DNA from: Pseudoramibacter sp.
GTDB taxonomy: Bacteria; Bacillota; Clostridia; Eubacteriales; Eubacteriaceae
NCBI RefSeq assembly: GCF_022484225.1
Contig: NZ_JAKVLT010000001.1
Coordinates: 1,488,001 to 1,552,000 of the forward strand
Length of the DNA stretch: 64,000 nt
Direction: 5' to 3'
The position numbers and the translations under genes were made by a program. The stretch's first letter is position 1. Each line of letters begins with the position of its first letter. Of the stretch, positions 54,808 to 63,676 are shown in pieces. The notes beneath the pieces were generated by a model, which was given only the letters and a program-made list of their open reading frames with translations, had not been told where the DNA came from and ran no database searches.

Positions 54808-55191
54808 ATGTTTCAAGATGAAGTTTTTATTAACAAGTATAAAGAGCAGTTGTTATTTGATTTCTACGGTGAGTTATTATCAAAAAAATTAAAAAAAACA
54901 TTGATATATTACTACAACGACGATTACTCTGCGACAGAAATTGCGGATCTAATGCATTTGACCAGACAAGGAGCATATGATGCAATACGCCGTGGAAGAA
55001 AACAGCTCCAGCAATATGAAAATAAGTTAAAACTAGTTGAACGATTTGAAAAAACACAGCACTTAATTTCAAAAATTGAGAATGAACTGTTAAAACTTAA
55101 AGAAGATAAACAAGTTCAAAATTCTCCGGAGGCAATGGCAGTATTAAACAATATATCCGAGCAAGTTGAAAGCTTTTCTCATGAAGATTAA
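54808..55191 (+). CDS. YlxM/p13 family HTH protein (UPF0122)
   Basis: 127-residue helix-turn-helix protein encoded before ffh in most Firmicutes; thought to support SRP function, with a sigma-70 region 4-like HTH. Visible features: LLFDFYGELLSKKLKKTL and the HTH YSATEIADLMHLTRQGAYDAIRRGRK, then a charged coiled tail. AGGAT is a modest ribosome site. The link to SRP is from genome context and limited experiments in other species. Confidence 0.9.
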   Translation: MFQDEVFINKYKEQLLFDFYGELLSKKLKKTLIYYYNDDYSATEIADLMHLTRQGAYDAIRRGRKQLQQYENKLKLVERFEKTQHLISKIENELLKLKEDKQVQNSPEAMAVLNNISEQVESFSHED

Positions 55192-55203
55192 TAAGGTAAA
55201 AAA

Positions 55204-56544
55204 ATGTTTGAAGGTTTAAGCGAAAAATTTCAAAATATTTTTTCGGGCATGCGAAAAAAAGGAAAACTTGACGAAGCCGATATTAAGGCGGCAAATAAAC
55301 AGATCAAGTTAGCGCTTTTGGAAGCAGATGTCAACTTTAAGGTCGTAAAATCGTTTACCAAAGCGGTTGGTGAACGGGCAAAAGGAGAAGAAGTATTAAA
55401 ATCTCTCACACCGAGCCAGCAATATATTAAGATTGTAAAAGATGAAATGATCAATATGCTTGGCGGTGAAGAACAGCATTTGAACATTAATAAAGATAAT
55501 ATGAATATCTTTATGATGGTAGGGCTGCAAGGGGCTGGAAAAACTACAACAGCAGCAAAAATTGCTAATTTACTGCGCAAAGAGCAAAAATTGTCACCGC
55601 TTTTGGTAGCAGCGGATGTTTATAGACCTGCTGCCATGGAACAATTAAGGGTATTAGGAAAAGAACTGGACATACCAGTTTATTGTCAAGAAGATTGTCA
55701 AGATGCAGTTAAAATTGCTTCAGAAGCAAAGACTTTTGCGGAAAAGAATGGTCACAATTTAGTGATTATTGATACAGCGGGGCGCCTGCAGATTGATGAC
55801 ACATTAATGCAAGAATTATCTGATATTGACCAAGCTGTACAAACAACAGAAAAGATTTTAGTTGTAGATGGTATGGCGGGTCAAGAGTCTGTTAATATTT
55901 CTAAGACATTTGATGAAAAAATTGGAATATCGGGTGTTGTTCTTACAAAATTAGATGGAGATACACGTGGCGGTGCGGCTTTATCTGTTGCTTATACGAC
56001 ACAGCGTCCCATTTATTTTATTGGAACAGGCGAAAAATTATCAGACATCGAATTGTTTCATCCAGACAGAATGGCTTCTCGCATTTTAGGAATGGGAGAT
56101 GTCTTATCATTAATTGATAAAGCTCAGGATATGGTTGATGAAGAGCAAGCTAAAATAATGGAGCAAAAGATACGAAATGCTTCATTTGATTTGAATGACT
56201 TTGTTGATCAATTGCATCAAGTTCAAAAATTGGGTCCTCTTTCTAATGTATTGGAAATGCTTCCAGGCGTTAATAAAAAAGCTTTAGCCGGATTGGATAT
56301 GGCTGCCACAGAGAAACAAACTAAAAGAACTGAAGCAATCATCTTTTCGATGACACCAGAAGAAAGAAGTAAGCCGGATATTATTAATGGCAGCCGCAGA
56401 AAAAGAATTGCAAATGGAAGCGGAACTAGCGTAGCCGATGTAAACCGTCTGCTAAAAGGTTTTGAACAAAGCCGAAAAATGATGAAGCAGATGGGAAACA
56501 TGGGAAAGAAAAAAAGAAATAAAATGAAATGGCCTTTTATGTAA
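55204..56544 (+). CDS. ffh: Signal recognition particle protein Ffh (SRP54)
   Basis: GTPase that binds signal peptides and SRP RNA. N domain at the start (MFEGLSEKFQNIFSGMR), G1 GLQGAGKTTT at ~107-116, G3 DTAGRLQ, G4 TKLDGDTRGG, then a methionine-rich M domain with LEMLPG and the RKRIANGSGTSVADVNRLLKGFEQSR RNA-binding region in the C-terminal part. Length 446 is standard. The SRP RNA gene is not in this window. Confidence 0.98.
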   Translation: MFEGLSEKFQNIFSGMRKKGKLDEADIKAANKQIKLALLEADVNFKVVKSFTKAVGERAKGEEVLKSLTPSQQYIKIVKDEMINMLGGEEQHLNINKDNMNIFMMVGLQGAGKTTTAAKIANLLRKEQKLSPLLVAADVYRPAAMEQLRVLGKELDIPVYCQEDCQDAVKIASEAKTFAEKNGHNLVIIDTAGRLQIDDTLMQELSDIDQAVQTTEKILVVDGMAGQESVNISKTFDEKIGISGVVLTKLDGDTRGGAALSVAYTTQRPIYFIGTGEKLSDIELFHPDRMASRILGMGDVLSLIDKAQDMVDEEQAKIMEQKIRNASFDLNDFVDQLHQVQKLGPLSNVLEMLPGVNKKALAGLDMAATEKQTKRTEAIIFSMTPEERSKPDIINGSRRKRIANGSGTSVADVNRLLKGFEQSRKMMKQMGNMGKKKRNKMKWPFM

Positions 56545-56592
56545 TAATAATATTACTGAACATAAAGCTAGCAAATATGAAAGGAGTTTAAA

Positions 56593-56838
56593 ATGGCAGT
56601 AAAAATCAGAATGAAACGTATGGGAAAGAAAAAGAGCCCATTTTATCGTTTAGTTGTTGCTGATATCCGTGCACCAAGGGATGGAAAGTTCATCGAAGAA
56701 GTTGGCTATTATAATCCAACTGTTGAACCACCTGTTGTTAAAATTGATGGCGATGCTGTTAAAAAATGGATCTCGAATGGGGCAAAACCATCTGCTACGG
56801 TGAAAGCACTTTTGCAAAAAGAAAATATCATCGAATAA
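56593..56838 (+). CDS. rpsP: 30S ribosomal protein S16
   Basis: 81-residue small-subunit protein. [24 protein letters not shown] is the typical N-terminus; GYYNP is conserved. AAGGAG ribosome site. First in the rpsP-khpA-rimM-trmD-rplS cluster. Confidence 0.98.
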   Translation: MAVKIRMKRMGKKKSPFYRLVVADIRAPRDGKFIEEVGYYNPTVEPPVVKIDGDAVKKWISNGAKPSATVKALLQKENIIE

Positions 56839-56854
56839 TCAGGAGTAATATTTT

Positions 56855-57085
56855 ATGAAAGATCTGGTTGAGGTGATTGTAAAGGCGCTTGTAGACGATC
56901 CTGATGCTGTTGAAGTGACTGAAAGCGAAAAGAATAATGAAATTATTCTCGAGTTGCATGTTGCAGATCATGACATGGGAAGAGTAATAGGTCGGCAAGG
57001 AAGAATTGCCAAAGCTATCCGATCCGTATTAAAAGCTATGGGATCGAAAGAAAATAAGCGTGTTATGCTCAACATCGTGGATTAA
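56855..57085 (+). CDS. khpA: KH-domain RNA-binding protein KhpA (YlqC)
   Basis: 76-residue single KH domain; the GRVIGRQGRIAKAIR loop is the GxxG RNA-binding element. In streptococci and others KhpA pairs with KhpB (EloR) in cell elongation and RNA binding. AGGAG site; position between rpsP and rimM is conserved. Confidence 0.95.
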   Translation: MKDLVEVIVKALVDDPDAVEVTESEKNNEIILELHVADHDMGRVIGRQGRIAKAIRSVLKAMGSKENKRVMLNIVD

Positions 57086-57093
57086 TTTTAAAT

Positions 57094-57122
57094 AATGATT
57101 CGTGTAAGCGAATCATTTTTTT
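57094..57122 (+). terminator. Terminator/attenuator after khpA
   Basis: AATGATTCG (57094-57102) pairs with CGAATCATT (57109-57117), then T run. rimM follows at once, so it may only reduce read-through. Confidence 0.75.
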
Positions 57123-57142
57123 ATATCTGAGGGATTTAATAT

Positions 57143-57661
57143 ATGGATCAGTTATTAGTTGTAGGAAAAATTTCTAACGCTCATGGAATCAAAGGAGAGG
57201 TGAAGGTTATCCCATTTCTTGATGAAATAGGACAATTTTTGTCTTTCAAATCAGTTTACATTAAACAAAATAAAGATTCCCTGAAAAAACTGAAAGTTCA
57301 ACATGTACGCATTCATAAAAAATCTGTGCTTTTGATGCTCCAAGATATTTCAAACCGAAACGATGCTGAAGCGTTAATCAATGCTGAGATTCTTATTGAC
57401 CGTGGACAGGATCAATTGGCAGAAGATGAGTTCTATATTGCAGATATTATCGGCATGCAAATTCTCGATGAGTCCGGGCAATACATTGGCATAATAAAAG
57501 ATGTACTGACAACCACAGGTTCTGTAGATACGCTAGAAATTCAAACTGCTGAAAATTCAAAATTAATTTACGTTCCTTTTAGAAAATGCTATTTTAGCAA
57601 TATCAATCCGAAAAAAGGAACTTTGGTGGGGAATATTCCAACAGACTTTTTTGAGTTATAA
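57143..57661 (+). CDS. rimM: Ribosome maturation factor RimM
   Basis: Binds S19 and assists 30S head assembly. The 172-residue protein has VGKISNAHGIKGEVKV at the N-terminus, a PRC-barrel C-domain (DEFYIADIIGMQI...LIYVPF), as expected. GAGGG ribosome site. Ends two bases before trmD. Confidence 0.95.
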   Translation: MDQLLVVGKISNAHGIKGEVKVIPFLDEIGQFLSFKSVYIKQNKDSLKKLKVQHVRIHKKSVLLMLQDISNRNDAEALINAEILIDRGQDQLAEDEFYIADIIGMQILDESGQYIGIIKDVLTTTGSVDTLEIQTAENSKLIYVPFRKCYFSNINPKKGTLVGNIPTDFFEL

Positions 57662-57663
57662 GT

Positions 57664-58359
57664 ATGTACAATTTTTACTATTTAACTTTATTTCCAGCTA
57701 TTATCAATGATTATTTTTCTGAAAGCATTATGAAGCGTTCAGTAGAAAATGATATATTACAAATACACACAGTAGATATTCGTGATTTTTCTAATAATAA
57801 ACATAATAGAGTAGACGATTATCCTTATGGTGGAGGCGCTGGAATGATTATGCAAGCTCCACCGATTATTAAAGCTATAAAAAGTATTGAGAATCATCAA
57901 ATCACGCCGATTATTTTTTTAACACCATCTGGCATTCCTTTTAATGTTGAAGAATGTAAAAAATTAGCATTAAAATTAAAACAAAGTAAGCAATTTATTT
58001 TTTTATGCGGACATTATGAAGGAATTGATCAGAGAGTGATTGATCGTTACGTAACAGATGAATATTCAATTGGCGATTATGTTTTAACAGGAGGAGAATT
58101 GCCTGCACTTGTCATGTCTGACAGCATTATGCGTCAAATAGGAGGTGTACTTGGCAATTCAGACAGTTTAAAAGAGGAATCTTTTGAAAATGATTTGCTC
58201 GAATATCCCCAATATACACGTCCTAATATAGTTGAGCAAATGTCTGTTCCAGAGGTTTTGCTTTCAGGAAACCATGCAAAAATAAAAGAGTGGAGAAAGA
58301 AGAAAGCAGTAGAACTCACAAAAATAAAGAGACCAGATCTAATAAAAATAAAAAAATAA
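57664..58359 (+). CDS. trmD: tRNA (guanosine-37-N1)-methyltransferase
   Basis: SPOUT-fold enzyme making m1G37, which prevents frameshifting. Knot motifs are LCGHYEGIDQR and YVLTGGELPALV, followed by the linker with GNSDSLKEESF and the C-terminal helical domain with the REWRK-like EWRKKKA. Length 231. No own ribosome site; translation is coupled to rimM. Confidence 0.97.
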   Translation: MYNFYYLTLFPAIINDYFSESIMKRSVENDILQIHTVDIRDFSNNKHNRVDDYPYGGGAGMIMQAPPIIKAIKSIENHQITPIIFLTPSGIPFNVEECKKLALKLKQSKQFIFLCGHYEGIDQRVIDRYVTDEYSIGDYVLTGGELPALVMSDSIMRQIGGVLGNSDSLKEESFENDLLEYPQYTRPNIVEQMSVPEVLLSGNHAKIKEWRKKKAVELTKIKRPDLIKIKK

Positions 58360-58360
58360 C

Positions 58361-58389
58361 TTGAAATCATAAGATTCTTCAATTAAAAT
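58361..58389 (+). promoter_or_regulatory. Promoter of rplS
   Basis: TTGAAA (58361-58366), 17-bp spacer, TAAAAT (58384-58389), immediately after trmD. Confidence 0.65.
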
Positions 58390-58396
58390 AAGAAAG

Positions 58397-58445
58397 CAAC
58401 CTTGATGATCCGCTGGCAATAAATTGCGTATGATCCTCAAATTTT
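58397..58445 (+). promoter_or_regulatory. Candidate L19 autoregulatory leader
   Basis: The 107-bp gap before rplS contains an imperfect hairpin: TTGA and GATC (58402-58410) pair with GATC and TCAA (58432-58440) around a mismatch, with an inner GCAAT/ATTGC hairpin (58416-58427). It lies between a likely promoter and the ribosome site. The position and shape suit the L19 leader class known in Firmicutes, where L19 is thought to bind its own mRNA. The assignment is from memory of position and shape only. Confidence 0.5.
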
Positions 58446-58466
58446 CAATTAAAGGAGTAGGTATTT

Positions 58467-58808
58467 ATGGATTTGTTAAAAAAAGTTCAAGAAGATAACA
58501 TGAAAAAAGAAGTAACACCATTTGACGTTGGCGATACTGTTAGAGTTCATGTTCGAGTAATTGAAGGTAAAAGAGAAAGAATTCAGATGTTTGAAGGAAT
58601 CGTCCTTAAGAAACAGCATGGTGGCATTAATGAATCATTTACGGTTCGTAAGCTGTCTTCTGGTATTGGCGTAGAAAGAACTTTCCCAGTACATTCTCCG
58701 AAAGTTGCACAAATTGACGTTCTCCGCAAAGGAAAGGTCAGACGCGCGAAATTAAATTACCTTCGTGAACGTGTTGGAAAAGCAGCAAAAGTTAAAAGCA
58801 GAGATTAA
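58467..58808 (+). CDS. rplS: 50S ribosomal protein L19
   Basis: 113-residue protein at the subunit interface. [24 protein letters not shown] and the C-terminal [21 protein letters not shown] are hallmarks. AAAGGAG ribosome site. Likely has its own promoter and leader. Confidence 0.98.
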   Translation: MDLLKKVQEDNMKKEVTPFDVGDTVRVHVRVIEGKRERIQMFEGIVLKKQHGGINESFTVRKLSSGIGVERTFPVHSPKVAQIDVLRKGKVRRAKLNYLRERVGKAAKVKSRD

Positions 58809-58822
58809 TTTAGTAAAAATGC

Positions 58823-58848
58823 AAGGGTCCTTTTTGGGCCCTTATTTT
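58823..58848 (+). terminator. Weak terminator/attenuator between rplS and lepB
   Basis: AAGGGTCC (58823-58830) pairs with GGGCCCTT (58836-58843, one T-G pair). The T tract after it is poor, so partial read-through to lepB is expected. Confidence 0.55.
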
Positions 58849-58866
58849 ATATGGAGTAAGAAAAAA

Positions 58867-59409
58867 ATGGCAAAGAAAGCTGAACATTCTGCAAGTGACG
58901 ATCAAGCAAGCCCAAAAGATTGGATTATCTCTATTGTCATTGCAGTTGGTATTGCATTGATATTAAAATTATTTTTTATTGATTTTGTAGTAGTTCAAGG
59001 TCCATCGATGAAACCGACGCTTCATCAAGGGCAACGGTTGGTGCTTAACAAAATAGAATATAAAGTTAAAGATCCGGATTATGGTGATATCGTTGTATTG
59101 CGCTATTCACCGGGAATAGATTATGTTAAACGTGTTATCGCAAAGGGCGGAGATACTATTGAAATCAAGAACATGAAAGTGTATCGCAATAACAAATTGT
59201 TGAAAGAACCGTATATTAGTAAGACTCCTTATGGCGATTACCCTAAAACAAAAATCCCCAAAGGAAAGTATTTTGTTATGGGTGATAATCGGGCGAATAG
59301 TTCCGATAGTCGATTTGCAGATTTAGGTTTTGTCAAAAGAAAAGATATTATAGGCCATGTAGTTTTTCGGTTTTGGCCATTTAGCCAATGGGGAAAAATA
59401 GGAAATTAA
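58867..59409 (+). CDS. lepB: Signal peptidase I
   Basis: Membrane serine protease that removes Sec signal peptides. The ATG at 58867 gives a 180-residue protein with one N-terminal membrane helix (~19-40), nucleophile S47 in GPSMKPT, the base K88 in YVKRVIAKGGD, and the GDNR box MGDNRANSSDSR. An upstream in-frame extension overlaps rplS and is rejected. Gram-positive SipS type with a single helix. Confidence 0.95.
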   Translation: MAKKAEHSASDDQASPKDWIISIVIAVGIALILKLFFIDFVVVQGPSMKPTLHQGQRLVLNKIEYKVKDPDYGDIVVLRYSPGIDYVKRVIAKGGDTIEIKNMKVYRNNKLLKEPYISKTPYGDYPKTKIPKGKYFVMGDNRANSSDSRFADLGFVKRKDIIGHVVFRFWPFSQWGKIGN

Positions 59410-59421
59410 TAGGGAAGTAAT

Positions 59422-60255
59422 ATGACGCAGTCAAGACAATTGCAATGGTATCCAGGACATATGGCGAAAGCAACGCGGCAAATTAATGAAAAAATTAAAT
59501 TAGTGGATACTGTTATCGAAATATTAGATGCCAGAGTGCCAGAAGCTAGCCGGAATCCTAATATCGCTAATTTACTCAAAAAAAGAAAAAAAACCCATAT
59601 TATATTACTGAATAAATCTGATCTTGCTGATCCAACTATGACAAAAAAATGGATTGACAAAATTCAAAAGGAAAACAATAATTCAATCGTTTTGCCATTT
59701 ACTGCTTACGATAAACAATGCCGAACACAGCTATTAAAATTATTAAAAAATAGTCAATCTAAGAGATGTTTAATCTGCGGTATTCCTAATGTTGGAAAAA
59801 GTGCGGTGATTAACACTTTGGCAAATAAAAAGAAAGCTGTTACTGGCAACAAGCCCGGTGTAACTAAAGGCCAGCAATGGATTCAGGTCGATGCTCAAAC
59901 GATGTTACTTGATACACCAGGTATCTTGTGGCCCAAATTTGATTCAGAACGTGTCGGCAATGAACTGGCATGGATTGGTTCAATTAAAGATACAATTTTT
60001 GATACAGAAAATTTAGCAGGCGAACTCATAAAATTTATTTGCGAACGATATCCCAAACGTCTTCAAACACGTTATGGAATTGACGATATTTCTAACAAAA
60101 AGCCGTGGGAAGTTTTCGAGTTGATCTGCGAAAATAAGAATTTAATGTTGCGTGGTGGACTTTTGGATTATAAGCGTGCTGCTAATATGTTATTAAAAGA
60201 TTTTAAGAGTGGTAAATTTGGCAGAATTACTATTGATAGTTTTGGAGAGCAGTAA
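59422..60255 (+). CDS. rbgA: Ribosome-biogenesis GTPase RbgA (YlqF)
   Basis: Circularly permuted GTPase needed for late 50S assembly. The N-terminal WYPGHMAKA is diagnostic. The order of GTPase motifs is permuted: G4 NKSDL (~70) comes before G1 GIPNVGKSA (~120) and G3 DTPG. A C-terminal RNA-binding domain completes 277 residues. Located upstream of rnhB as in Bacillus ylqF-rnhB. Confidence 0.96.
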   Translation: MTQSRQLQWYPGHMAKATRQINEKIKLVDTVIEILDARVPEASRNPNIANLLKKRKKTHIILLNKSDLADPTMTKKWIDKIQKENNNSIVLPFTAYDKQCRTQLLKLLKNSQSKRCLICGIPNVGKSAVINTLANKKKAVTGNKPGVTKGQQWIQVDAQTMLLDTPGILWPKFDSERVGNELAWIGSIKDTIFDTENLAGELIKFICERYPKRLQTRYGIDDISNKKPWEVFELICENKNLMLRGGLLDYKRAANMLLKDFKSGKFGRITIDSFGEQ

Positions 60256-60261
60256 TTACAC

Positions 60262-61062
60262 ATGAGAACGAATATTACAGAAAAACAGCTTTCCCAGATG
60301 ACTATTCCTCAAATTAAAAAATTGTTTGAACAATTGGGGAATCAAGACAAAAATCAATTAACAAAATTATTAAAGGCAGATCCAAGGAAAGGAATAAAGG
60401 ATCTTATTAATAGGGAAGAAAAAAAAGCGCTAGCCCGACAACGAAGCATTCAAACAATATGTATAAAGAAAAAAAATGAAAATATTTTTCATGCAAAAGG
60501 TTATAAAATAATAGCGGGAATGGATGAAGTCGGACGCGGACCTCTAGCTGGGCCCGTTGTTGTTGCAGCAGTTATCTTACCAGAAGATTCTTGGATTATA
60601 GGGATCGATGATTCTAAAAAAATATCAGAGGAAAAGAGAGAAACATTAGCACAGGTTATTAAGAAAGAAGCTGTATCAATAGGCATCGCTCAAATTGGTC
60701 CTCAAACAATTGATCAGATTAATATTTACAATTCTACAAAATTAGCAATGTATAATGCTGTTAAAAACCTTTCTCTTTCACCAGAATTACTATTAATAGA
60801 TGCTGTTAATCTTGACATAAATATTGCGAGTAAATCTATTATTCATGGAGATGAAAAATGCTATTCAATTGGAGCAGCGAGCATAGTGGCTAAGGTTTAT
60901 CGTGATCATTTAATGAAAAAGTATGCAAAATTGTATCCTCAATATGCTTTTGAAAAAAATAAGGGATATGGAACAGCAGAGCATATTCAAGCTATTTGTC
61001 ATTGTGGTCTGACACCAATTCATAGAAGGTCCTTTGTTCAAAAAATAATAAATAAAAAATGA
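60262..61062 (+). CDS. rnhB: Ribonuclease HII
   Basis: Removes RNA from RNA-DNA hybrids and single ribonucleotides. Catalytic D88 and E89 are in GMDEVGRGPLAGPV; later acidic residues occur in LLIDAVNL and near the C-terminus. An ~80-residue N-terminal extension precedes the catalytic domain, as in Bacillus RnhB. Overlaps the next gene by 4 bp (ATGA). Confidence 0.96.
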   Translation: MRTNITEKQLSQMTIPQIKKLFEQLGNQDKNQLTKLLKADPRKGIKDLINREEKKALARQRSIQTICIKKKNENIFHAKGYKIIAGMDEVGRGPLAGPVVVAAVILPEDSWIIGIDDSKKISEEKRETLAQVIKKEAVSIGIAQIGPQTIDQINIYNSTKLAMYNAVKNLSLSPELLLIDAVNLDINIASKSIIHGDEKCYSIGAASIVAKVYRDHLMKKYAKLYPQYAFEKNKGYGTAEHIQAICHCGLTPIHRRSFVQKIINKK

Positions 61063-61445
61063 ATAAAAAATACAATCGCAAAAAAGGAAATTGGGCAGAA
61101 GATGTTGCTGTGCATTATCTCCAAACACACAAAGGCCATAAAATTATTGCACGAAATTATCTTGATCGTACTGGTGAAATTGATATTATTTCTACAGTCA
61201 ATCAGCTTTATGTTTTTACTGAAGTGAAGTATAGAACAGATATAAAACATGGATCACCCGGTTTGGCAGTCAATGCAAGAAAGCAGCAGCACATTATTAA
61301 AACGGCGATTTTGTTTATGCAAAAAAGGAAAATTAGAAATACAAGTATGCGATTTGATGTTGTTGAAGTAGTCGGAAGACAAGGCGGTCATATTTATATA
61401 AGACATACAGAAGGTGCTTTTACATCGAATAATTATTATTATTAA
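61059..61445 (+). CDS. YraN family protein (UPF0102, putative endonuclease)
   Basis: 128-residue protein with a restriction-endonuclease-like fold. The conserved pattern is AVHYLQTHKGHKIIARNYLDRTGEIDII followed by FTEVKYR, giving the D...E-x-K type active site. Regularly encoded after rnhB. Cellular role unknown. Start overlaps the rnhB stop. Confidence 0.92.
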   Translation: MNKKYNRKKGNWAEDVAVHYLQTHKGHKIIARNYLDRTGEIDIISTVNQLYVFTEVKYRTDIKHGSPGLAVNARKQQHIIKTAILFMQKRKIRNTSMRFDVVEVVGRQGGHIYIRHTEGAFTSNNYYY

Positions 61446-61464
61446 TGTTAATAAAAAAATTTTG

Positions 61465-61493
61465 TTGACAAAATATTAATGAAGCGTTATTAT
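61465..61493 (+). promoter_or_regulatory. Promoter of the metK riboswitch transcript
   Basis: TTGACA (61465-61470), 17-bp spacer, TATTAT (61488-61493). Confidence 0.8.
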
Positions 61494-61518
61494 GAACACC
61501 GCAAAAGATGAATATTAG

Positions 61519-61609
61519 CCTATCTAGAGTGGCAGAGGGAAAGGCCCGATGAAGCCCGGCAACCAGCAAACAGCATGGTGCCAATACCTTCAGGAAACTG
61601 AATGATGGG
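61519..61609 (+). promoter_or_regulatory. SAM-I riboswitch (S-box) aptamer upstream of metK
   Basis: The conserved S-box core is clear: AGAGTGGCAGAGGGA, GGCCCGATGAAGCCCGGCAACC, and GGTGCCAATACC. The basal P1 stem is CCTATC (61519-61524) with GATGGG (61604-61609). High SAM stabilises the aptamer and lets the terminator downstream form, which shuts off the SAM-making enzyme. Confidence 0.96.
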
Positions 61610-61610
61610 A

Positions 61611-61646
61611 AAAAATCCCACATCTGTTATAGAAGTGGGATTTTTT
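61611..61646 (+). terminator. SAM-controlled terminator of metK
   Basis: AAAAATCCCAC (61611-61621) pairs with GTGGGATTTTT (61635-61645). It starts one base after the aptamer P1 stem. Confidence 0.9.
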
Positions 61647-61669
61647 AATTAATAGAAAAAGGAGATACT

Positions 61670-62836
61670 ATGAAAAGATTATTTACTTCTGAGTCAGTTA
61701 CAGAAGGGCATCCGGATAAGATCTGCGATCAGATTTCAGATGCAGTTCTGGATGCAATTATGGAAAAGGACCCAATGGGGCGTGTGGCATGCGAAACATC
61801 TGTTGCAACTGGCTTAGTTCTAATTACAGGTGAAATCACAACAAATTGCTACATTGATATTCCGAAGATTGCGCGTGAAACGATTAGAGAAATTGGCTAT
61901 GACCGTGCAAAATATGGTTTTGATTGTGACACATGTGCTGTCCTGACATCCATAGACGAACAATCCAGCGATATCGCGATGGGTGTTGACGAATCCTTGG
62001 AAACTAAGGAAGGCGGCGATATGAATACCGGTGCTGGAGATCAGGGAATGATGTTTGGGTTTGCTTGTGATGAAACACCTGAATTCATGCCTATGCCGAT
62101 TTCATTAGCGCATAAGTTAACTAAACAATTAGCCAAGGTCAGAAAAAATGGAGAACTTGACTATTTGCGTCCGGATGGAAAATCACAAGTAACTGTTGAA
62201 TACGATGGCAATACGCCAGTGCGTGTTGATACGGTTGTTATTTCAACTCAACACAGCGCAGAAGTTGAATCAGAAACGATTCGTCGAGATATTATTGAAC
62301 ATGTAATAAAACCTGTTATCGATAGTGACATGATGGATGACGATACTAAAATTTTTGTTAACCCAACAGGTCGTTTTGTTATCGGAGGACCGCAAGGCGA
62401 TGCTGGATTAACAGGAAGAAAGATTATTGTCGATACTTATGGTGGTGTTGGTCGCCATGGCGGCGGCGCTTTTTCTGGGAAAGATCCAACAAAAGTAGAC
62501 CGTTCCGCTGCATACGCAGCAAGATGGATTGCAAAGAATATCGTTGCTGCCAAATTAGCAAGCCGCTGTGAAGTGCAGCTTGCGTATGCGATTGGTGTCG
62601 CAAAACCTGTTTCGATTTTCGTTGATACCTTTGGAACAGGCAATATTCCTGATGATAAGATCGTTGAACTTATTGAAAAGAATGTCGATCTGCGCCCGGA
62701 TGCAATTATCAAAAATTTAGATTTGAGAAGACCTATTTATAAGCAAACTGCAGCGTATGGACATTTTGGCAGAGATGATTTAGATCTGCCGTGGGAAAAG
62801 CTGAATTTAGTTGATTGTTTTAGCAAAGCACTGTAA
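61670..62836 (+). CDS. metK: S-adenosylmethionine synthetase
   Basis: Forms SAM from methionine and ATP. The 388 residues include [30 protein letters not shown] and the [19 protein letters not shown] loop. AAAGGAG ribosome site. Controlled by the SAM-I riboswitch, so the product represses its own synthesis. Confidence 0.98.
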   Translation: MKRLFTSESVTEGHPDKICDQISDAVLDAIMEKDPMGRVACETSVATGLVLITGEITTNCYIDIPKIARETIREIGYDRAKYGFDCDTCAVLTSIDEQSSDIAMGVDESLETKEGGDMNTGAGDQGMMFGFACDETPEFMPMPISLAHKLTKQLAKVRKNGELDYLRPDGKSQVTVEYDGNTPVRVDTVVISTQHSAEVESETIRRDIIEHVIKPVIDSDMMDDDTKIFVNPTGRFVIGGPQGDAGLTGRKIIVDTYGGVGRHGGGAFSGKDPTKVDRSAAYAARWIAKNIVAAKLASRCEVQLAYAIGVAKPVSIFVDTFGTGNIPDDKIVELIEKNVDLRPDAIIKNLDLRRPIYKQTAAYGHFGRDDLDLPWEKLNLVDCFSKAL

Positions 62837-62851
62837 GTTGTTCTTTCACAG

Positions 62852-62882
62852 AAGGCATACCTAATTTGGTATGCCTTTTTTT
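62852..62882 (+). terminator. Terminator after metK
   Basis: AAGGCATACC (62852-62861) pairs with GGTATGCCTT (62868-62877), then T run. Confidence 0.92.
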
Positions 62883-62939
62883 AAAGAACACTGAAATAGT
62901 TTGTATAATATGGACTCTTGCGTTATACTATGTTAGAAA

Positions 62940-62967
62940 TTGAATGATTTATTTGTAATAGTATAAT
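62940..62967 (+). promoter_or_regulatory. Promoter of ftsE-ftsX
   Basis: TTGAAT (62940-62945), 16-bp spacer, TATAAT (62962-62967). Confidence 0.7.
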
Positions 62968-62989
62968 CTTAAAATAGAAAGAGAACACT

Positions 62990-63676
62990 ATGATAGAATT
63001 TGATAATGTTACAAAAACATATGAAAAAAATGAAAAAGATGCTTTAAAAGATATTAATCTCCGAATTGAAAGTGGAGAGTTCGTATTTTTAGTAGGACGC
63101 AGCGGCGCAGGCAAATCAACTTTTATTAAATTATTATTGAGAGAAATTGATGCAACAAAAGGAGTTGTTCGCATCAAAGGACACGATATATCAAAATTGT
63201 CAAAAGCTCAAATTCCATATTTAAGAAGAAAATTAGGTGTTGTTTTTCAAGACTTCCGCTTATTAGAAAATAAAAATGTCTACGAAAATGTGGCTTATGC
63301 AATGGAAATAATAGGCCGTCCTGAAAAGAAGATTCGCAAAAAGGTTCCACTGGCATTGAGCATGGTTGGTTTGTCTGATAGAATGTATCATTACCCACAT
63401 GAACTTTCAGGAGGAGAACAGCAGCGTGTTGTTATTGCGCGTGCGATTATCAATAATCCTAGTATATTAATTTGTGACGAACCGACTGGTAATTTGGATC
63501 CTGAAACGTCCAAAGATATTATGCGTATTCTCCTTGAAATTAATAGACATGGAACAACTACCGTTGTTGTTACACATGACATGAACATTGTTAGATTGCT
63601 TAACAAACGGGTATTAACGCTTGAAAATGGGATCTTGACTGGAGATAGTAGTAAAGGTGGAATAGCGAATGTTTAA
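62990..63676 (+). CDS. ftsE: Cell division ATP-binding protein FtsE
   Basis: ABC ATPase that with FtsX gates peptidoglycan hydrolases at the division site or side wall. Walker A GRSGAGKST at ~36-44, signature LSGGEQQR near 139-146, Walker B ILICDEPTGNLDP. The MIEFDNVTKTYE start and 228-residue length fit. Overlaps ftsX by 8 bp. Confidence 0.96.
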   Translation: MIEFDNVTKTYEKNEKDALKDINLRIESGEFVFLVGRSGAGKSTFIKLLLREIDATKGVVRIKGHDISKLSKAQIPYLRRKLGVVFQDFRLLENKNVYENVAYAMEIIGRPEKKIRKKVPLALSMVGLSDRMYHYPHELSGGEQQRVVIARAIINNPSILICDEPTGNLDPETSKDIMRILLEINRHGTTTVVVTHDMNIVRLLNKRVLTLENGILTGDSSKGGIANV

